NCBI RefSeq assembly: GCF_019890725.1
Contig: NZ_JAINZZ010000042.1
Span: forward strand, 1 to 64,000
Reading direction: 5' to 3'
Origin: Actinacidiphila acidipaludis
GTDB lineage: Bacteria; Actinomycetota; Actinomycetes; Streptomycetales; Streptomycetaceae
Length of the DNA stretch: 64,000 nt
Below the pieces are notes generated by a model. It was not told where the DNA came from. It worked only from the letters and a program-made list of their open reading frames with translations, and did no database searches. Made by a program: the position numbers and the translations under genes. Below are positions 23,906 through 32,306 of the stretch, in pieces (the stretch's first letter is position 1; the number at the start of each line of letters is the position of its first letter).

Positions 23906-23937
23906 TTACTGTGCCTGTAAAATTACTGCTACGGTAA
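23906..23937. promoter_or_regulatory. Tandem TetR-type operators TTAC-N7-GTAA
   Basis: TTACTGTGCCTGTAA (23906-23920) and TTACTGCTACGGTAA (23923-23937) are two 15-bp inverted repeats with identical TTACtG/GTAA edges, period 17 bp. They sit between the divergent TetR and SRPBCC genes, a position that would occlude both promoters. Confidence 0.85.
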
Positions 23938-23964
23938 CTTTAGCCGTCAGCCCTGGAGGACCAC

Positions 23965-24447
23965 GTGAGTGCCATCCGCATCGTCCGCAACTACCCCCAC
24001 CCGCTGCATCTGGTCTGGCGCGCGGTCACCGACCCCGAGCTCGTGCCCCTGTGGACGGCCACCGGCGCGGGCGCCCGCATGGAGGGCTTCACCCCCGTCG
24101 AGGGCGCCGACTTCCGGTACGTCGCCAAGCCCAAGCCGGGCTGGAGCGGCGTCGTCCTGTGCACGGTCCTGGAGGTGCGCGAACCCACCGTGCTGCGCTA
24201 CTCCTGGCAGGACGAGGGCGGCGGTGCAACCACCGAGGTCGCCTACCGCCTCGAACCGCACGCCGGCGGCACCCGCTTCAGCTATGACCACACCGGCTTC
24301 ACCGGCATCGGCGGCTACTTCATGGCCAAGATCCTCGCCACTGTCCGCACCAAGATGCTCGCCCAGGGCCTGCCCGTCGTCCTCGACCACCTCGACGAGA
24401 CCGGCACCCTGCGCCCCGACAGCACCCTGCGCCCCAAGGCGCTGTGA
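23965..24447 (+). CDS. SRPBCC/AHSA1-family protein
   Basis: 160 residues of the START-like (Bet v 1) fold: RIVRNYPHPLHLVWRAVTDPELVPLWT, then GVVLCTVLEVREPTVLRYSWQ, TTEVAYRLEPHAGGTRFSYDHTGF and a C-terminal helix (KMLAQGLPVVLDHL). Such proteins bind hydrophobic ligands in a deep cavity; some are polyketide cyclases or co-chaperone-like activators. GTG 23965 follows CTGGAGGA at proper spacing. Control by the divergent TetR through the tandem operators just upstream suggests induction by the ligand it handles. No catalytic residues can be named. Confidence 0.9.
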   Translation: MSAIRIVRNYPHPLHLVWRAVTDPELVPLWTATGAGARMEGFTPVEGADFRYVAKPKPGWSGVVLCTVLEVREPTVLRYSWQDEGGGATTEVAYRLEPHAGGTRFSYDHTGFTGIGGYFMAKILATVRTKMLAQGLPVVLDHLDETGTLRPDSTLRPKAL

Positions 24448-24626
24448 CACCTACGGCACCCCGCCCACAGCATCCGACCTCCTCGCCGGTACCGCGGCGG
24501 TGGCAGATGAGGGTGCTGCGCTGCTGCCCGGGGTTCGCCGGGGCGAGTCGCTGTGCTAGGTGTGTGTGGACGTGCAGCGTTCGGGTGCTGTTCGACATCG
24601 TATGCGTGAGCCGGGAGGACGCCGTC

Positions 24627-25040
24627 ATGGCCGAGGGGCCGATCGATCTGATCCGCTGGGAGGGGGACGGCAGCAGCGTCGTCGTCCGGATCACCGCGGA
24701 GGGCGGGGGCGACGGACTGAACGGGGAGTTCGACGTCGAGACACCCTTCGTACGCGGCTCTCTCAGGACCTCGATGTCCCTGGAGGATCTGCGTGCGTGG
24801 CAGCAGGCCCTGGACCTGCTGGACACCGGGCACGACATCGCGTGGCGCGCGGACACCCGCGCTCCAGGGCTGTTCGTCGAGCTCGCCGAGGACGACGACC
24901 GGTGCCGCGTCACCGTCAAGGACGACGCGACGTCCCCGACGACCGTGACGGTGACCGTCCCGATGACCGACGCCTGGTTCGACGACGCGTATCACCGCCT
25001 CGACCGCGCCTTCGAGGTGCTGCGCCCGAACGAGGGCTGA
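24627..25040 (+). CDS. DUF5959-family protein
   Basis: 137 residues starting at ATG 24627 behind GGGAGG. Pattern: PIDLIRWEGDGSSVVVRI, GEFDVETPFVRGSLRTSMSLEDLRAWQQALDLLDTGHDIAWR, VELAEDDDRCRVTVKD and a closing helix (WFDDAYHRLDRAFEVL). This matches DUF5959 proteins of streptomycetes: two small beta-sheets around one helix, without known function. It stands alone, followed by a convergent membrane-protein gene. The 179 bp before it, after the SRPBCC stop, show no feature. Confidence 0.82.
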   Translation: MAEGPIDLIRWEGDGSSVVVRITAEGGGDGLNGEFDVETPFVRGSLRTSMSLEDLRAWQQALDLLDTGHDIAWRADTRAPGLFVELAEDDDRCRVTVKDDATSPTTVTVTVPMTDAWFDDAYHRLDRAFEVLRPNEG

Positions 25041-25070
25041 GCCGAGGCGGCTGCTTGCCCTCTCGTCGCG

Positions 25071-25598
25071 TCAGACCGGGACGTCCGGCGCTTCGTCCGC
25101 TCCGGACCTGGGCGGAGATTTGGTGCCCGGGCCCGCCCGGCCACCGCTTCCGGTCGGAATGTCTCCCCCGCCCCCGTTCTCCGCCCAGAGGTACAGCAGC
25201 ACCACCAGCAGCGCGGCCAGGCCGAGGATCAGTGCCCCGCAGAGCGCGGCGAGCGGTACGGCGACGACGAGGGTGAGGCGGCGTTTGACGAAGGGCCGGG
25301 CCAGCACCACGCTGCCGAGCGCGAAGAGGACGGCCCCGGCGGCCAGGACCGCGATGCCCGCGTGGGCGTGCAGCGACTCGCGCCAGGCCAGGCGGACGGT
25401 CGCGACGCTGACCAGCCCGGCGATGCTCTCGTGCCGGGCCTTGGTCACCACGTAGGCGGTGGGTGCCCCGAGTCCCACGAGCTGGAGGGCGAGGCCGCCG
25501 GCGATCCAGCGGCCGCGGTGGGCGACCGGCCCGAGCCGGCCGCGTATCGGCGCCGTCGCTACGCCGCTGGTTTCCGACTCCGTCCCGATGGTCGTCAC
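25071..25598 (-). CDS. Integral membrane protein of unknown function
   Basis: 175 residues from GTG 25598. About four hydrophobic segments: WIAGGLALQLVGLGAPTAYV, a weak AGLVSVATVRLAW, AGIAVLAAGAVLFALGSVVLA and LVVAVPLAALCGALILGLAALLVVLLYLW. The C-terminal tail of 40 residues is hydrophilic and Gly/Pro-rich. I do not recognise a family. It is transcribed alone; the next gene upstream on this strand lies beyond a gap of about 95 bp. Confidence 0.82.
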   Translation of the reverse strand: MTTIGTESETSGVATAPIRGRLGPVAHRGRWIAGGLALQLVGLGAPTAYVVTKARHESIAGLVSVATVRLAWRESLHAHAGIAVLAAGAVLFALGSVVLARPFVKRRLTLVVAVPLAALCGALILGLAALLVVLLYLWAENGGGGDIPTGSGGRAGPGTKSPPRSGADEAPDVPV

Positions 25599-25694
25599 TC
25601 CGTCAGCGTAGTGGCCCCACCGCCCGGTCGGCAGGGCCTCCTGACGAACCGCCCTTGCTGCGGGGCAGTTGAACGACGCTCGGGCGCGGAGCGC

Positions 25695-26927
25695 TCAACT
25701 GCCCACCGGCGACGCGCTGGTGTCGGGGACGCCGTCCCCCGAGTCGGAGTCGGAATCGGAATCGTCGGGGGCCTGGCCCGGGGCGGGCCGCCGCGGCGGG
25801 TGCTCCGGCCAGCCGCCCTGCGGCACGACCGCGCAGTCGCGCCACCACCAGTCGTCCGGCTGCGGGTCGGCAGGCTCGAAGGGGGCGCCGACCCGCGGCG
25901 TCGCGATCGCCGCGCCGTGCTCGCGGGCCGCGGCCACCGTGCCCTCGGCCGGGTCGGACCAGGCGTGCGGCGCGAGGTTGAAGGTGCCCCAGTGGATCGG
26001 CAGCATGACGCCGGCCGGGGTGCCACCGGACAGGTCGACGTGGGCCTGCATGCCCTCGGCGGGCGTCATGTGGATGTCGGGCCAGTGCTCGGAGTAGGCG
26101 CCGATCTGGATCATCGTGGCGTCGAACGGCCCGTGCTGCCGGCCGATGTCGGCGAAGCCGGGGAAGTAGCCGGTGTCGCCGCTGTGGTAGACGCTGTGCG
26201 TGCCGTCGGTGACCACCCAGGACGCCCACAGCGTCTGCTGGCGGCCGCGCAGGCCGCGCCCGCAGAAGTGGCGGGCGGGGGTGGCGGTCAGCGTGAGACC
26301 GGCGATCTCGGTGGACTCGTTCCAGTCCAGTTCGCGCAGCCGTTCCGGCGCGACGCCCCAGTACTCCAGGTGGCTGCCGACCCCCAGCGGCACCGCGAAC
26401 AGCACGTCGCTGCGGACCAGCGCCTTGATCGTGGGCATGTCGAGATGGTCGTAGTGGTCGTGGGAGATGACGACCACGTCCACGCCGGTCAGCGACTCCA
26501 GCGGGACCGGGGCGGGGTGCACGCGGCGCGGCCCGGCGAAGGAGAAGGGCGAACAGCGCTCGCCCCACACCGGGTCGAACAGCACCCGGCGGTCGCCGAT
26601 CTCGGCGAGCACGGACGAGTGGCCCAGCCAGGTCAGGCGCAGCCCGGAGGCCGCCGGCCGTGCCAGGTCGGCCAGCATGGTCGGGTGGACCGGCACCGGC
26701 CGCGCGGGCTTGCGGGCGAGCCTGGCCTCCTTGCGCATGTTCTCCGGAAGCGACTTGAGCAGGCTGCCGCTGGGCACGCTCCGGGCCCCGACCGGGTTCA
26801 CGAACGCGCCGTCGGCGTAGTTGGGGGACTTCAGGATGCGTTCCAGTCGCGCGCCCGTCGGGTCCGCGCCGAAGGGCGCCGGGCGCAGCGTCGCGAGGCG
26901 GGAGGGCTGTCGTCCGGAGCCGGTCAC
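25695..26927 (-). CDS. Metallo-beta-lactamase-fold hydrolase (UlaG / NAPE-PLD-like)
   Basis: 410 residues. The MBL signature is HDHYDHLD (metal ligands in HxHxDH form), preceded by LTWLGHSSVLAEIGDRRVLFDPVW and followed by GDTGYFPGFADIG (bridging Asp) and MLPIHWGTFNLAPH (last His). The pattern fits the NAPE-PLD/UlaG branch, which includes phosphodiesterases and lactonases; a phosphodiester or lipid substrate is plausible. GTG 26927 is chosen because AGGAGG lies 5 bp before it. The C terminus has a Ser/Asp run (DDSDSDSDS). No signal peptide. Confidence 0.92.
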   Translation of the reverse strand: MTGSGRQPSRLATLRPAPFGADPTGARLERILKSPNYADGAFVNPVGARSVPSGSLLKSLPENMRKEARLARKPARPVPVHPTMLADLARPAASGLRLTWLGHSSVLAEIGDRRVLFDPVWGERCSPFSFAGPRRVHPAPVPLESLTGVDVVVISHDHYDHLDMPTIKALVRSDVLFAVPLGVGSHLEYWGVAPERLRELDWNESTEIAGLTLTATPARHFCGRGLRGRQQTLWASWVVTDGTHSVYHSGDTGYFPGFADIGRQHGPFDATMIQIGAYSEHWPDIHMTPAEGMQAHVDLSGGTPAGVMLPIHWGTFNLAPHAWSDPAEGTVAAAREHGAAIATPRVGAPFEPADPQPDDWWWRDCAVVPQGGWPEHPPRRPAPGQAPDDSDSDSDSGDGVPDTSASPVGS

Positions 26928-27149
26928 GGGGCCTCCTGGCAGGTTCGTCGGACGGCGGGGTGTCCGCCGCTCTCCATTATGCGGTGGCGCCCTCCGCTTC
27001 GCGTGGGCGGCCGGGACGGGGCGCCCCGCCACGGTCAGAGGAACGGCCCGGCACCGTCGGAGCCGTCGCGGACTGCGCCCGGCCTCTCCCCCGACGTCAG
27101 AGCCCTCACGGCCGAACCCGCGAACCCCCGTGGGCGGGCGCCTCGGCGC

Positions 27150-28052
27150 CTACCTCCCCGGCACCGCGTGCGCCCCCTCGTCCGCCGCCGCGAAGTCGAG
27201 CTCGACCGCGTCCCGCACTGGCACGTAACCGAGCTTCTGGTAGAGGCCGTTGGACACCGGGTTGGCGAGGTCGGTGACGAGCAGCACCTCGCGGGCGCCC
27301 GCGTCCAGGGCGGTGCGCGAGACGGCCGCGACGACCGCGCCCGCGTAGCCGCGGCCACGGTGGGCCCGGGGCGTGTAGACGGCGACGACCCGGACCGCGC
27401 CGCCGACGGGAACGGTCGCGCCCGCCATGGACACCGGGCGGCCGTCGGGCAGCTCCCACAGGGTGCGGCCGCCGTGGGCGATGGCGTCGTCGACGGCCTG
27501 TTCGCCGCCGGGGACCGGACCGCCGATGTCGACCGCGAACTCCTGGTGCCAGCGGAGCACGAGGTCGCGGTCCGACGGGCCTGCGACGCGGGCGGCTCCC
27601 GGTGGCGCGGGTGCGCGCGGTGTGAGGGCGGCCAGCCGGAAGAAACGGGCGTTGCGGCGCACCAGCACGGTCTCCCCCGTGCGCGCCCGCCATCCGTCGG
27701 CGAAGGTCCGGGCCGCCTCGGCCTCGCCGCGCACTCCGGACGGGACGCCGGCCCGGCCGGCCTCGACGGCGCCGGCCCACACCCCGGGCAGCGCGCGGGC
27801 GGCGTCCTGCGGCGCGGCGGTGACCAGCGGAGGGTACGGCGGCGTCTGCAGGACGGCGGCGGCCACCTCTCCCCCGCCGTCGGGCCGCCAGGACCCGAAG
27901 ACCGGGGTTCCGGACCCGTACGCGTCCGCGCCACGGCGCCGCAGCGTGTCGAGGACGGTGAGCAGGACCGAGTTCTCCACGGCGCGCGCCCGCAGGAAGT
28001 CCCCCGCGGTGGCCGCGAACCGTTCCGGGTCGTCGTCGAGCGTCCATCCCAT
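27150..28052 (-). CDS. GNAT-family N-acetyltransferase
   Basis: 300 residues: an N-terminal domain of about 150 residues (FLRARAVENSVLLTVLDTLRRR...) and a C-terminal GNAT domain with VRVVAVYTPRAHRGRGYAGAVVAAVSRTAL (acetyl-CoA loop RxxRGRGYAG) and VLLVTDLANPVSNGLYQKLGYVPV (motif B). This two-domain form is common in actinobacteria, often annotated as a predicted acetyltransferase. ATG 28052 (MGWTLDDDPERF) fits the family start. Substrate unknown. Confidence 0.92.
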   Translation of the reverse strand: MGWTLDDDPERFAATAGDFLRARAVENSVLLTVLDTLRRRGADAYGSGTPVFGSWRPDGGGEVAAAVLQTPPYPPLVTAAPQDAARALPGVWAGAVEAGRAGVPSGVRGEAEAARTFADGWRARTGETVLVRRNARFFRLAALTPRAPAPPGAARVAGPSDRDLVLRWHQEFAVDIGGPVPGGEQAVDDAIAHGGRTLWELPDGRPVSMAGATVPVGGAVRVVAVYTPRAHRGRGYAGAVVAAVSRTALDAGAREVLLVTDLANPVSNGLYQKLGYVPVRDAVELDFAAADEGAHAVPGR

Positions 28053-28216
28053 CGCCCCATCGTGTCCCAGGGCGGGCGGGAGGCGCACGCCCTTTTCGGG
28101 GCGCCACAGGACGCCGCTCCCTTCGCACTCGCCCGGGGACGGGGAGGGGAAGGGACCGGCGTCCCGGCCCGAGGTCGTGGCGGCTGCAGTCGTGGCGGCC
28201 TCAGGTCGTCCCGGCC

Positions 28217-30238
28217 TCAGGTCGTGGCGGTCAGGCCACGGCGGACCAGCAGCGGTTCCACGCGCGGCGCCCGGCCCAGCACGGTCCCGATCGCCGCCAT
28301 CGGGTCGACGCTGCCGCCGCGCGCCAGCAGTTCGCGGCGGAACGTGTCGCCGTTGGCCCGGGTCATGCCGCCGTTCTTGGTGAACCAGTCGACGGTGTCC
28401 GCGTCCAGGACCTCGCTCCAGATGTAGGAGTAGTAGCCGGCGCTGTACTGGCTGGCGAAGATGTGCGAGAAGTACGACGTTCGGTACCGCGGCGGGATCG
28501 CGGGCAGGGCGAGGCCCGCCTCATGGAGGGCCTTGGCCTCGAAGGCGAGCGGGTCGCCGGGGTCGGTGCCGGCGGGCAGGGTGTGCCAGGCCCAGTCGAG
28601 GAGGGTCGCGGCGAGGTACTCCACCGTCGCGAAGCCCTGGCCGAACCGCGCGGCCTCCCGCATGCGGGTCACGACGTCGGCCGGCATCGGCTCGCCGGTC
28701 TCGTGGTGGACCGCGTACGCGCCGAGGATCTCCGGCCACAGCGACCACATCTCGTTGACCTGGGAGGGGAACTCCACGAAGTCGCTGGGCACGCTGGTCC
28801 CGGAGAAGAACGGGTAGCGCACCGCGGAGAAAAGGCCGTGCAGAGCGTGCCCGAACTCGTGGAAGAGCGTGTCGACCTGAGTGAACGTCAGCAGCGCGGG
28901 CTCGCCGGGCGCGGGCTTCGGGATGTTGTGGTTGTTGACGACCACCGGGCGCTTGCCGAGGAGTTCGGACTGTTCCACCAGCGCGTTCATCCAGGCGCCG
29001 CCGCGCTTGGACTCGCGGGCGAAGAAGTCGGCGAGGAACAGGCCCATGCCCGAGCCGTCGGCGTCGAAGACCTCGAAGACCCGGACGTCGGGGTGGTAGC
29101 CGGGCAGGTCGGGGCGTTCCCGCAGGGTGATGCCGTAGACCTCGCGGGCGGCGCGGAAGACGCCGTCGTGCAGGACCCGTTCCAGCTCGAAGTACGGGCG
29201 CAGGGCGGCCGCGTCGACCTCGTAGCGCTCCTTGCTCACCTTGTCGGACCAGTAGGCCCAGTCCCACGCCTCGATGGGGGCGCCGGCCAGTTCCTGCAGC
29301 GCCTCCGCCTCCCGCTGGGCGTTGGCGACGGCCGGCGGGACGAGGCGGGCCAGCAGGTCGGTGACGGCCTGGGTGCTGCCGGCGGTGCGGTCGGCGACGA
29401 CGTAGGCGGCGTGGCTGTCGTAGCCGAGCAGGGCGGCGCGTTCGGCCCGGAGGGTGGCGATGGTGACGGCGAGCGGGCCGTTGGTGTCCTGGGCGCGGTC
29501 CAGGGACGCGGTGAGCAGCCGGCGGCGGACCTCACGGTCGTCGAGGGAGGCCAGTTCGGGCTGGTTGGAGAAGTTCTTCAGGCTGAGCACCCAGCGGCCG
29601 TCGTGACCGGTGGCGCGGCCGTTCTCGGCGGCGGCGGCGACGGCGTCCGGCGACAGCCCGGAGAGCTGCGTGGCGTCGTCGAGCACCAGGGCGCCGTCGC
29701 GGCCGGCGGCCAGCACGTTCTGCCCGAACTCGGTGCTGGCGGCGGCGATCCGTGCGTTGAGGTCGCGCAGCTTCTCCCGGTCGGCCGCGGAGAGCCGGGC
29801 GCCGGCCCGCACGAAGACGGTGTGGTAGCGCTCCAGCAGCCGCAGCGACTCGGGGTCCAGGCTCAGGGTGTGGCGGGTCTCGTACAGCGCGTCGATGCGT
29901 GCGAACAGGGCCGCGTTGAGGTGGACGGCGTCGCTGTGCTCGGCGAGCAGCGCGCTCACGCGGGGTTCGATCTCCCGTACCGCGGGGGTGACATGGGCGG
30001 ACGCCTGGTTGGCGAAGGCGGCGCGGGCCCGGCCGAGCAGCGCGCCGGAGCGCTCGAGGGCGACGAGGGTGTTGTCGAAGCTCGGCGGGTTGGGGTCGGC
30101 GGCGATGGCCTCGACCTCGGCGAGGTGCTCGGCGACGCCCTGTTCGAGAGCCGGCAGGTAGTGCTCGTCGCGGATGTCGGCGAACGGCGGCAGCTCGTAG
30201 GGCAGGGTGCTCGGGCTCAGGAACGGGTTCGTCGTCAC
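28217..30238 (-). CDS. M3-family metallopeptidase (peptidyl-dipeptidase Dcp / oligopeptidase A type)
   Basis: 673 residues, typical length of the thimet oligopeptidase family. The zinc motif TLFHEFGHALHG (HExGH, about residues 459-463) is followed by the third ligand Glu in SDFVEFPSQVNEMWS. The N-terminal helical domain starts NPFLSPSTLPYELPPFADI and the C terminus includes FSHIFASQYSAGYYSYIWSEVLDADTVDWF (substrate-binding Tyr cluster). It degrades short peptides in the cytoplasm. GTG 30238 fits the family start. Upstream, a gap of 134 bp separates it from the DUF5302 gene. Confidence 0.96.
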   Translation of the reverse strand: MTTNPFLSPSTLPYELPPFADIRDEHYLPALEQGVAEHLAEVEAIAADPNPPSFDNTLVALERSGALLGRARAAFANQASAHVTPAVREIEPRVSALLAEHSDAVHLNAALFARIDALYETRHTLSLDPESLRLLERYHTVFVRAGARLSAADREKLRDLNARIAAASTEFGQNVLAAGRDGALVLDDATQLSGLSPDAVAAAAENGRATGHDGRWVLSLKNFSNQPELASLDDREVRRRLLTASLDRAQDTNGPLAVTIATLRAERAALLGYDSHAAYVVADRTAGSTQAVTDLLARLVPPAVANAQREAEALQELAGAPIEAWDWAYWSDKVSKERYEVDAAALRPYFELERVLHDGVFRAAREVYGITLRERPDLPGYHPDVRVFEVFDADGSGMGLFLADFFARESKRGGAWMNALVEQSELLGKRPVVVNNHNIPKPAPGEPALLTFTQVDTLFHEFGHALHGLFSAVRYPFFSGTSVPSDFVEFPSQVNEMWSLWPEILGAYAVHHETGEPMPADVVTRMREAARFGQGFATVEYLAATLLDWAWHTLPAGTDPGDPLAFEAKALHEAGLALPAIPPRYRTSYFSHIFASQYSAGYYSYIWSEVLDADTVDWFTKNGGMTRANGDTFRRELLARGGSVDPMAAIGTVLGRAPRVEPLLVRRGLTATT

Positions 30239-30372
30239 CGTCCCGACCCTACGCCTTCACGCCGCCGTCCGGCAGGTGGCGACGGCGCCCGCCCGGGCCG
30301 TCTGACCTGGGCGGGCACGGCTTGCGACCTCCGGTCGGTGTCAGTGAGGGCCGGAGCGCGCCAACCCCTTCA

Positions 30373-30642
30373 TCACCCTCCACTCTTGCGGCGGAATTCG
30401 CGGCCGCCGCCCGCGCGGCCGTGGGTGCCGTGGATCTTGGACGGGTCGGGGCCGCTCCCCCCGGCGCCGCCGCCCTTCCGGCTGCCCTGCTTGCGGGCCA
30501 GGGCCTCGCGGAACTTCCGCTTGACGTCGTCCTCGCCCGCCGCCTCGCCCTGCGGGGCGGCCGTGTCGGACCCGTCGGCCACAGTGGTGTCCTGCGCGGG
30601 GGCGTCGTCGGCCACCGCGGCCTGCTGCTCTTGGTCGGTCAT
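30373..30642 (-). CDS. DUF5302-family small protein
   Basis: 89 residues, low complexity, charged. An acidic N terminus (DDAPAQDTTVADGSD, EAAGEDDVKRKFREAL) passes into a basic Gly-rich C terminus (KQGSRKGGGAGGSGPDPSKIHGTHGR, REFRRKSGG). VKRKFREALARK and the HG/GREFRRKSG end are the hallmarks of DUF5302, found widely in actinobacteria, probably disordered and perhaps nucleic-acid-binding. ATG 30642 fits the family. It is divergent from the dehydrogenase gene at 30745. Confidence 0.88.
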   Translation of the reverse strand: MTDQEQQAAVADDAPAQDTTVADGSDTAAPQGEAAGEDDVKRKFREALARKQGSRKGGGAGGSGPDPSKIHGTHGRAGGGREFRRKSGG

Positions 30643-30744
30643 GGGACCAGCGTCGCACGCCGGCGCCGTACCGCCCACCCGATATCGCCTGGACGGACGG
30701 CGCGTGTACGGTTCCGGTCACCACCGCCGAGGAGGATGCGATCC

Positions 30745-31773
30745 ATGACCTGGCTGTTGTACGGCGCCACCGGTTACACCGGGCGCCTGATCGCGCGCCG
30801 CGCGCTCGCCCGTGGCATGCGACCTGTGCTGGCCGCCCGGAATGCCGCCAAATTGGTGCCGTTCGCCGCTGAACTCGGCCTGGAACACCGGGTGTTCGGC
30901 CTGGGCGAGTCGGCCGCGATACGCCGCGGACTGACGGGTGTGGACGCGGTGGCGCACTGCGCGGGGCCGTTCGTGCGGACCGCGCTGCCGATGGCGCAGG
31001 CGTGCGTCGAGACCGGCACGGCTTACATCGACATCACCGGGGAGATCGACGTCTTCGAGTCGCTGCACGCCCTCGGCCCGCGGGCCGCGGCGGCGGGTGT
31101 GCCGCTGCTGCCGGGCGCGGGCTTCGACGTGGTGCCGACCGACTGCGTGGCGGCGCTGCTGGCCCGCCGGCTGCCCGACGCCACGCAGCTCGACCTGGCG
31201 TTCCTGGTCGGGGGCGGGACGAGCCCGGGCACCGCGAGGACCGCGCTGGCCGGTGCGGCGGACGGCGGACGGATCAGGGCCGGCGGCGAGATCCGGACGG
31301 TTCCGGTGGGGTCGCGCCAGGTGCGCGCGGCGTTCCCGTCGGGGGCCAGGACGGTCGTGTCGGTGCCGTGGGGTGATGTGAGCACCGCGTACCACTCGAC
31401 GGGCATCCCGGACATCACCACCTACACGGCGGTCCCGGCGCCGGCTCTCGCCGCCAGCCGGGTGCTGCGGGTGCGGCCGCTGCGCGGGGCGCTGGCGGGC
31501 CTGGCGGGCAAGGTGGTCCGCGGCCCCGGGGAGCGCGCCCTGAACGGCTCCCGCAGCGAGGTGTGGGGCCGCGCCCGGGACGCGGCGGGCAACACGGTGA
31601 GCGCGACCCTGTCGGGCCCCAACCCGTACAGCATGACGGCGGATTCGGTGCTGCGGATCATCGAACGGCTGGCTGAGCTGCCGACCGGTTTCCGGACGCC
31701 GTCGATGGCGCTCGGCGCGGACTTCGCGGGGACGCTGGACGGCGTGACGGTCACGATGGCGGCGCTGCGATGA
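30745..31773 (+). CDS. Saccharopine dehydrogenase-like NAD(P)-binding protein (trans-acting enoyl reductase type)
   Basis: 342 residues. An N-terminal Rossmann fold (MTWLLYGATGYTGRLIARRAL, glycine motif GATGYTG) is followed by VDAVAHCAGPFVRTALPMAQACVETGTAYIDITGE and PGAGFDVVPTDCVAALLARRL, the pattern of saccharopine dehydrogenase-related proteins and of mycobacterial trans-acting enoyl reductases. True lysine-pathway activity is unlikely because the catalytic domain is short. ATG 30745 follows GAGGAGG. The GNAT gene overlaps its stop by 4 bp (ATGA), so both are one operon. Confidence 0.9.
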   Translation: MTWLLYGATGYTGRLIARRALARGMRPVLAARNAAKLVPFAAELGLEHRVFGLGESAAIRRGLTGVDAVAHCAGPFVRTALPMAQACVETGTAYIDITGEIDVFESLHALGPRAAAAGVPLLPGAGFDVVPTDCVAALLARRLPDATQLDLAFLVGGGTSPGTARTALAGAADGGRIRAGGEIRTVPVGSRQVRAAFPSGARTVVSVPWGDVSTAYHSTGIPDITTYTAVPAPALAASRVLRVRPLRGALAGLAGKVVRGPGERALNGSRSEVWGRARDAAGNTVSATLSGPNPYSMTADSVLRIIERLAELPTGFRTPSMALGADFAGTLDGVTVTMAALR

Positions 31774-32306
31774 GCGGGACGGCCCCGGCGCCGGAGCCGG
31801 CCGCGGGCACACCTCGGGTGCGCCCGGCACGGCCGGACGAGGCGGAGCTGCTCACCGCCCTGGTGCTGCGGTCCAAGGCGCACTGGGGCTACGACGCGGC
31901 GTTCATGGCGGCGTGCCGGGACGAACTCGCCGTGACCGCCGAGAAGGTGGCGGAACACCGCACCGCCGTCGTTGAGCTGGCGGGCGGCGAGGGGCCGGCG
32001 ACGGTGGCCGGGATGGTCACCGTGGAGGGCGAACCGCCGCACGGCGCGATCGGGATGCTGTTCGTGGACCCGGGCGCGATGGGCCGGGGCGTGGGGCGGC
32101 TGCTGTACGGGCACGCGCTGCGGGTGGCGGCCGGGCTGGGCATCACCCGGCTGTCGATCGACGCCGATCCGTACGCGGAGGCGTTCTACCGGACCATGGG
32201 CGCGGTCACGGTCGGCCGCGTGCCGTCCGGGTCGGTGCCCGGACGGACGCTGCCACTGATGGAGGTGGAGATCGCCGGTCAGGCCTTGCGGGCCACCGCT
32301 CCGTAG
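31770..32306 (+). CDS. GNAT-family N-acetyltransferase
   Basis: 178 residues. GNAT core: IGMLFVDPGAMGRGVGRLLYGHALRVA (beta-4 and acetyl-CoA loop GRGVGR) and LSIDADPYAEAFYRTMGAVTVG (motif B). The N-terminal RVRPARPDEAELLTALVLRSKAHWGYD helix is typical of a branch related to amino-acid or small-amine acetyltransferases. It is coupled to the upstream dehydrogenase by an ATGA overlap. Its 3' end overlaps the 3' end of the convergent methyltransferase gene by 28 bp, so the two transcripts are complementary there. Confidence 0.92.
   Translation: MSGTAPAPEPAAGTPRVRPARPDEAELLTALVLRSKAHWGYDAAFMAACRDELAVTAEKVAEHRTAVVELAGGEGPATVAGMVTVEGEPPHGAIGMLFVDPGAMGRGVGRLLYGHALRVAAGLGITRLSIDADPYAEAFYRTMGAVTVGRVPSGSVPGRTLPLMEVEIAGQALRATAP

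Noticed and set aside
25362..28427. Long plus-strand open frame over the MBL and GNAT genes
   Set aside because: Shadow frame; the opposite strand has the HDHYDH and acetyl-CoA motifs, proper starts and ribosome-binding sites.
28463..30748. Plus-strand open frame over the M3 peptidase gene
   Set aside because: Shadow of the minus-strand gene carrying HEFGH; composition is Gly/Val/Arg only.
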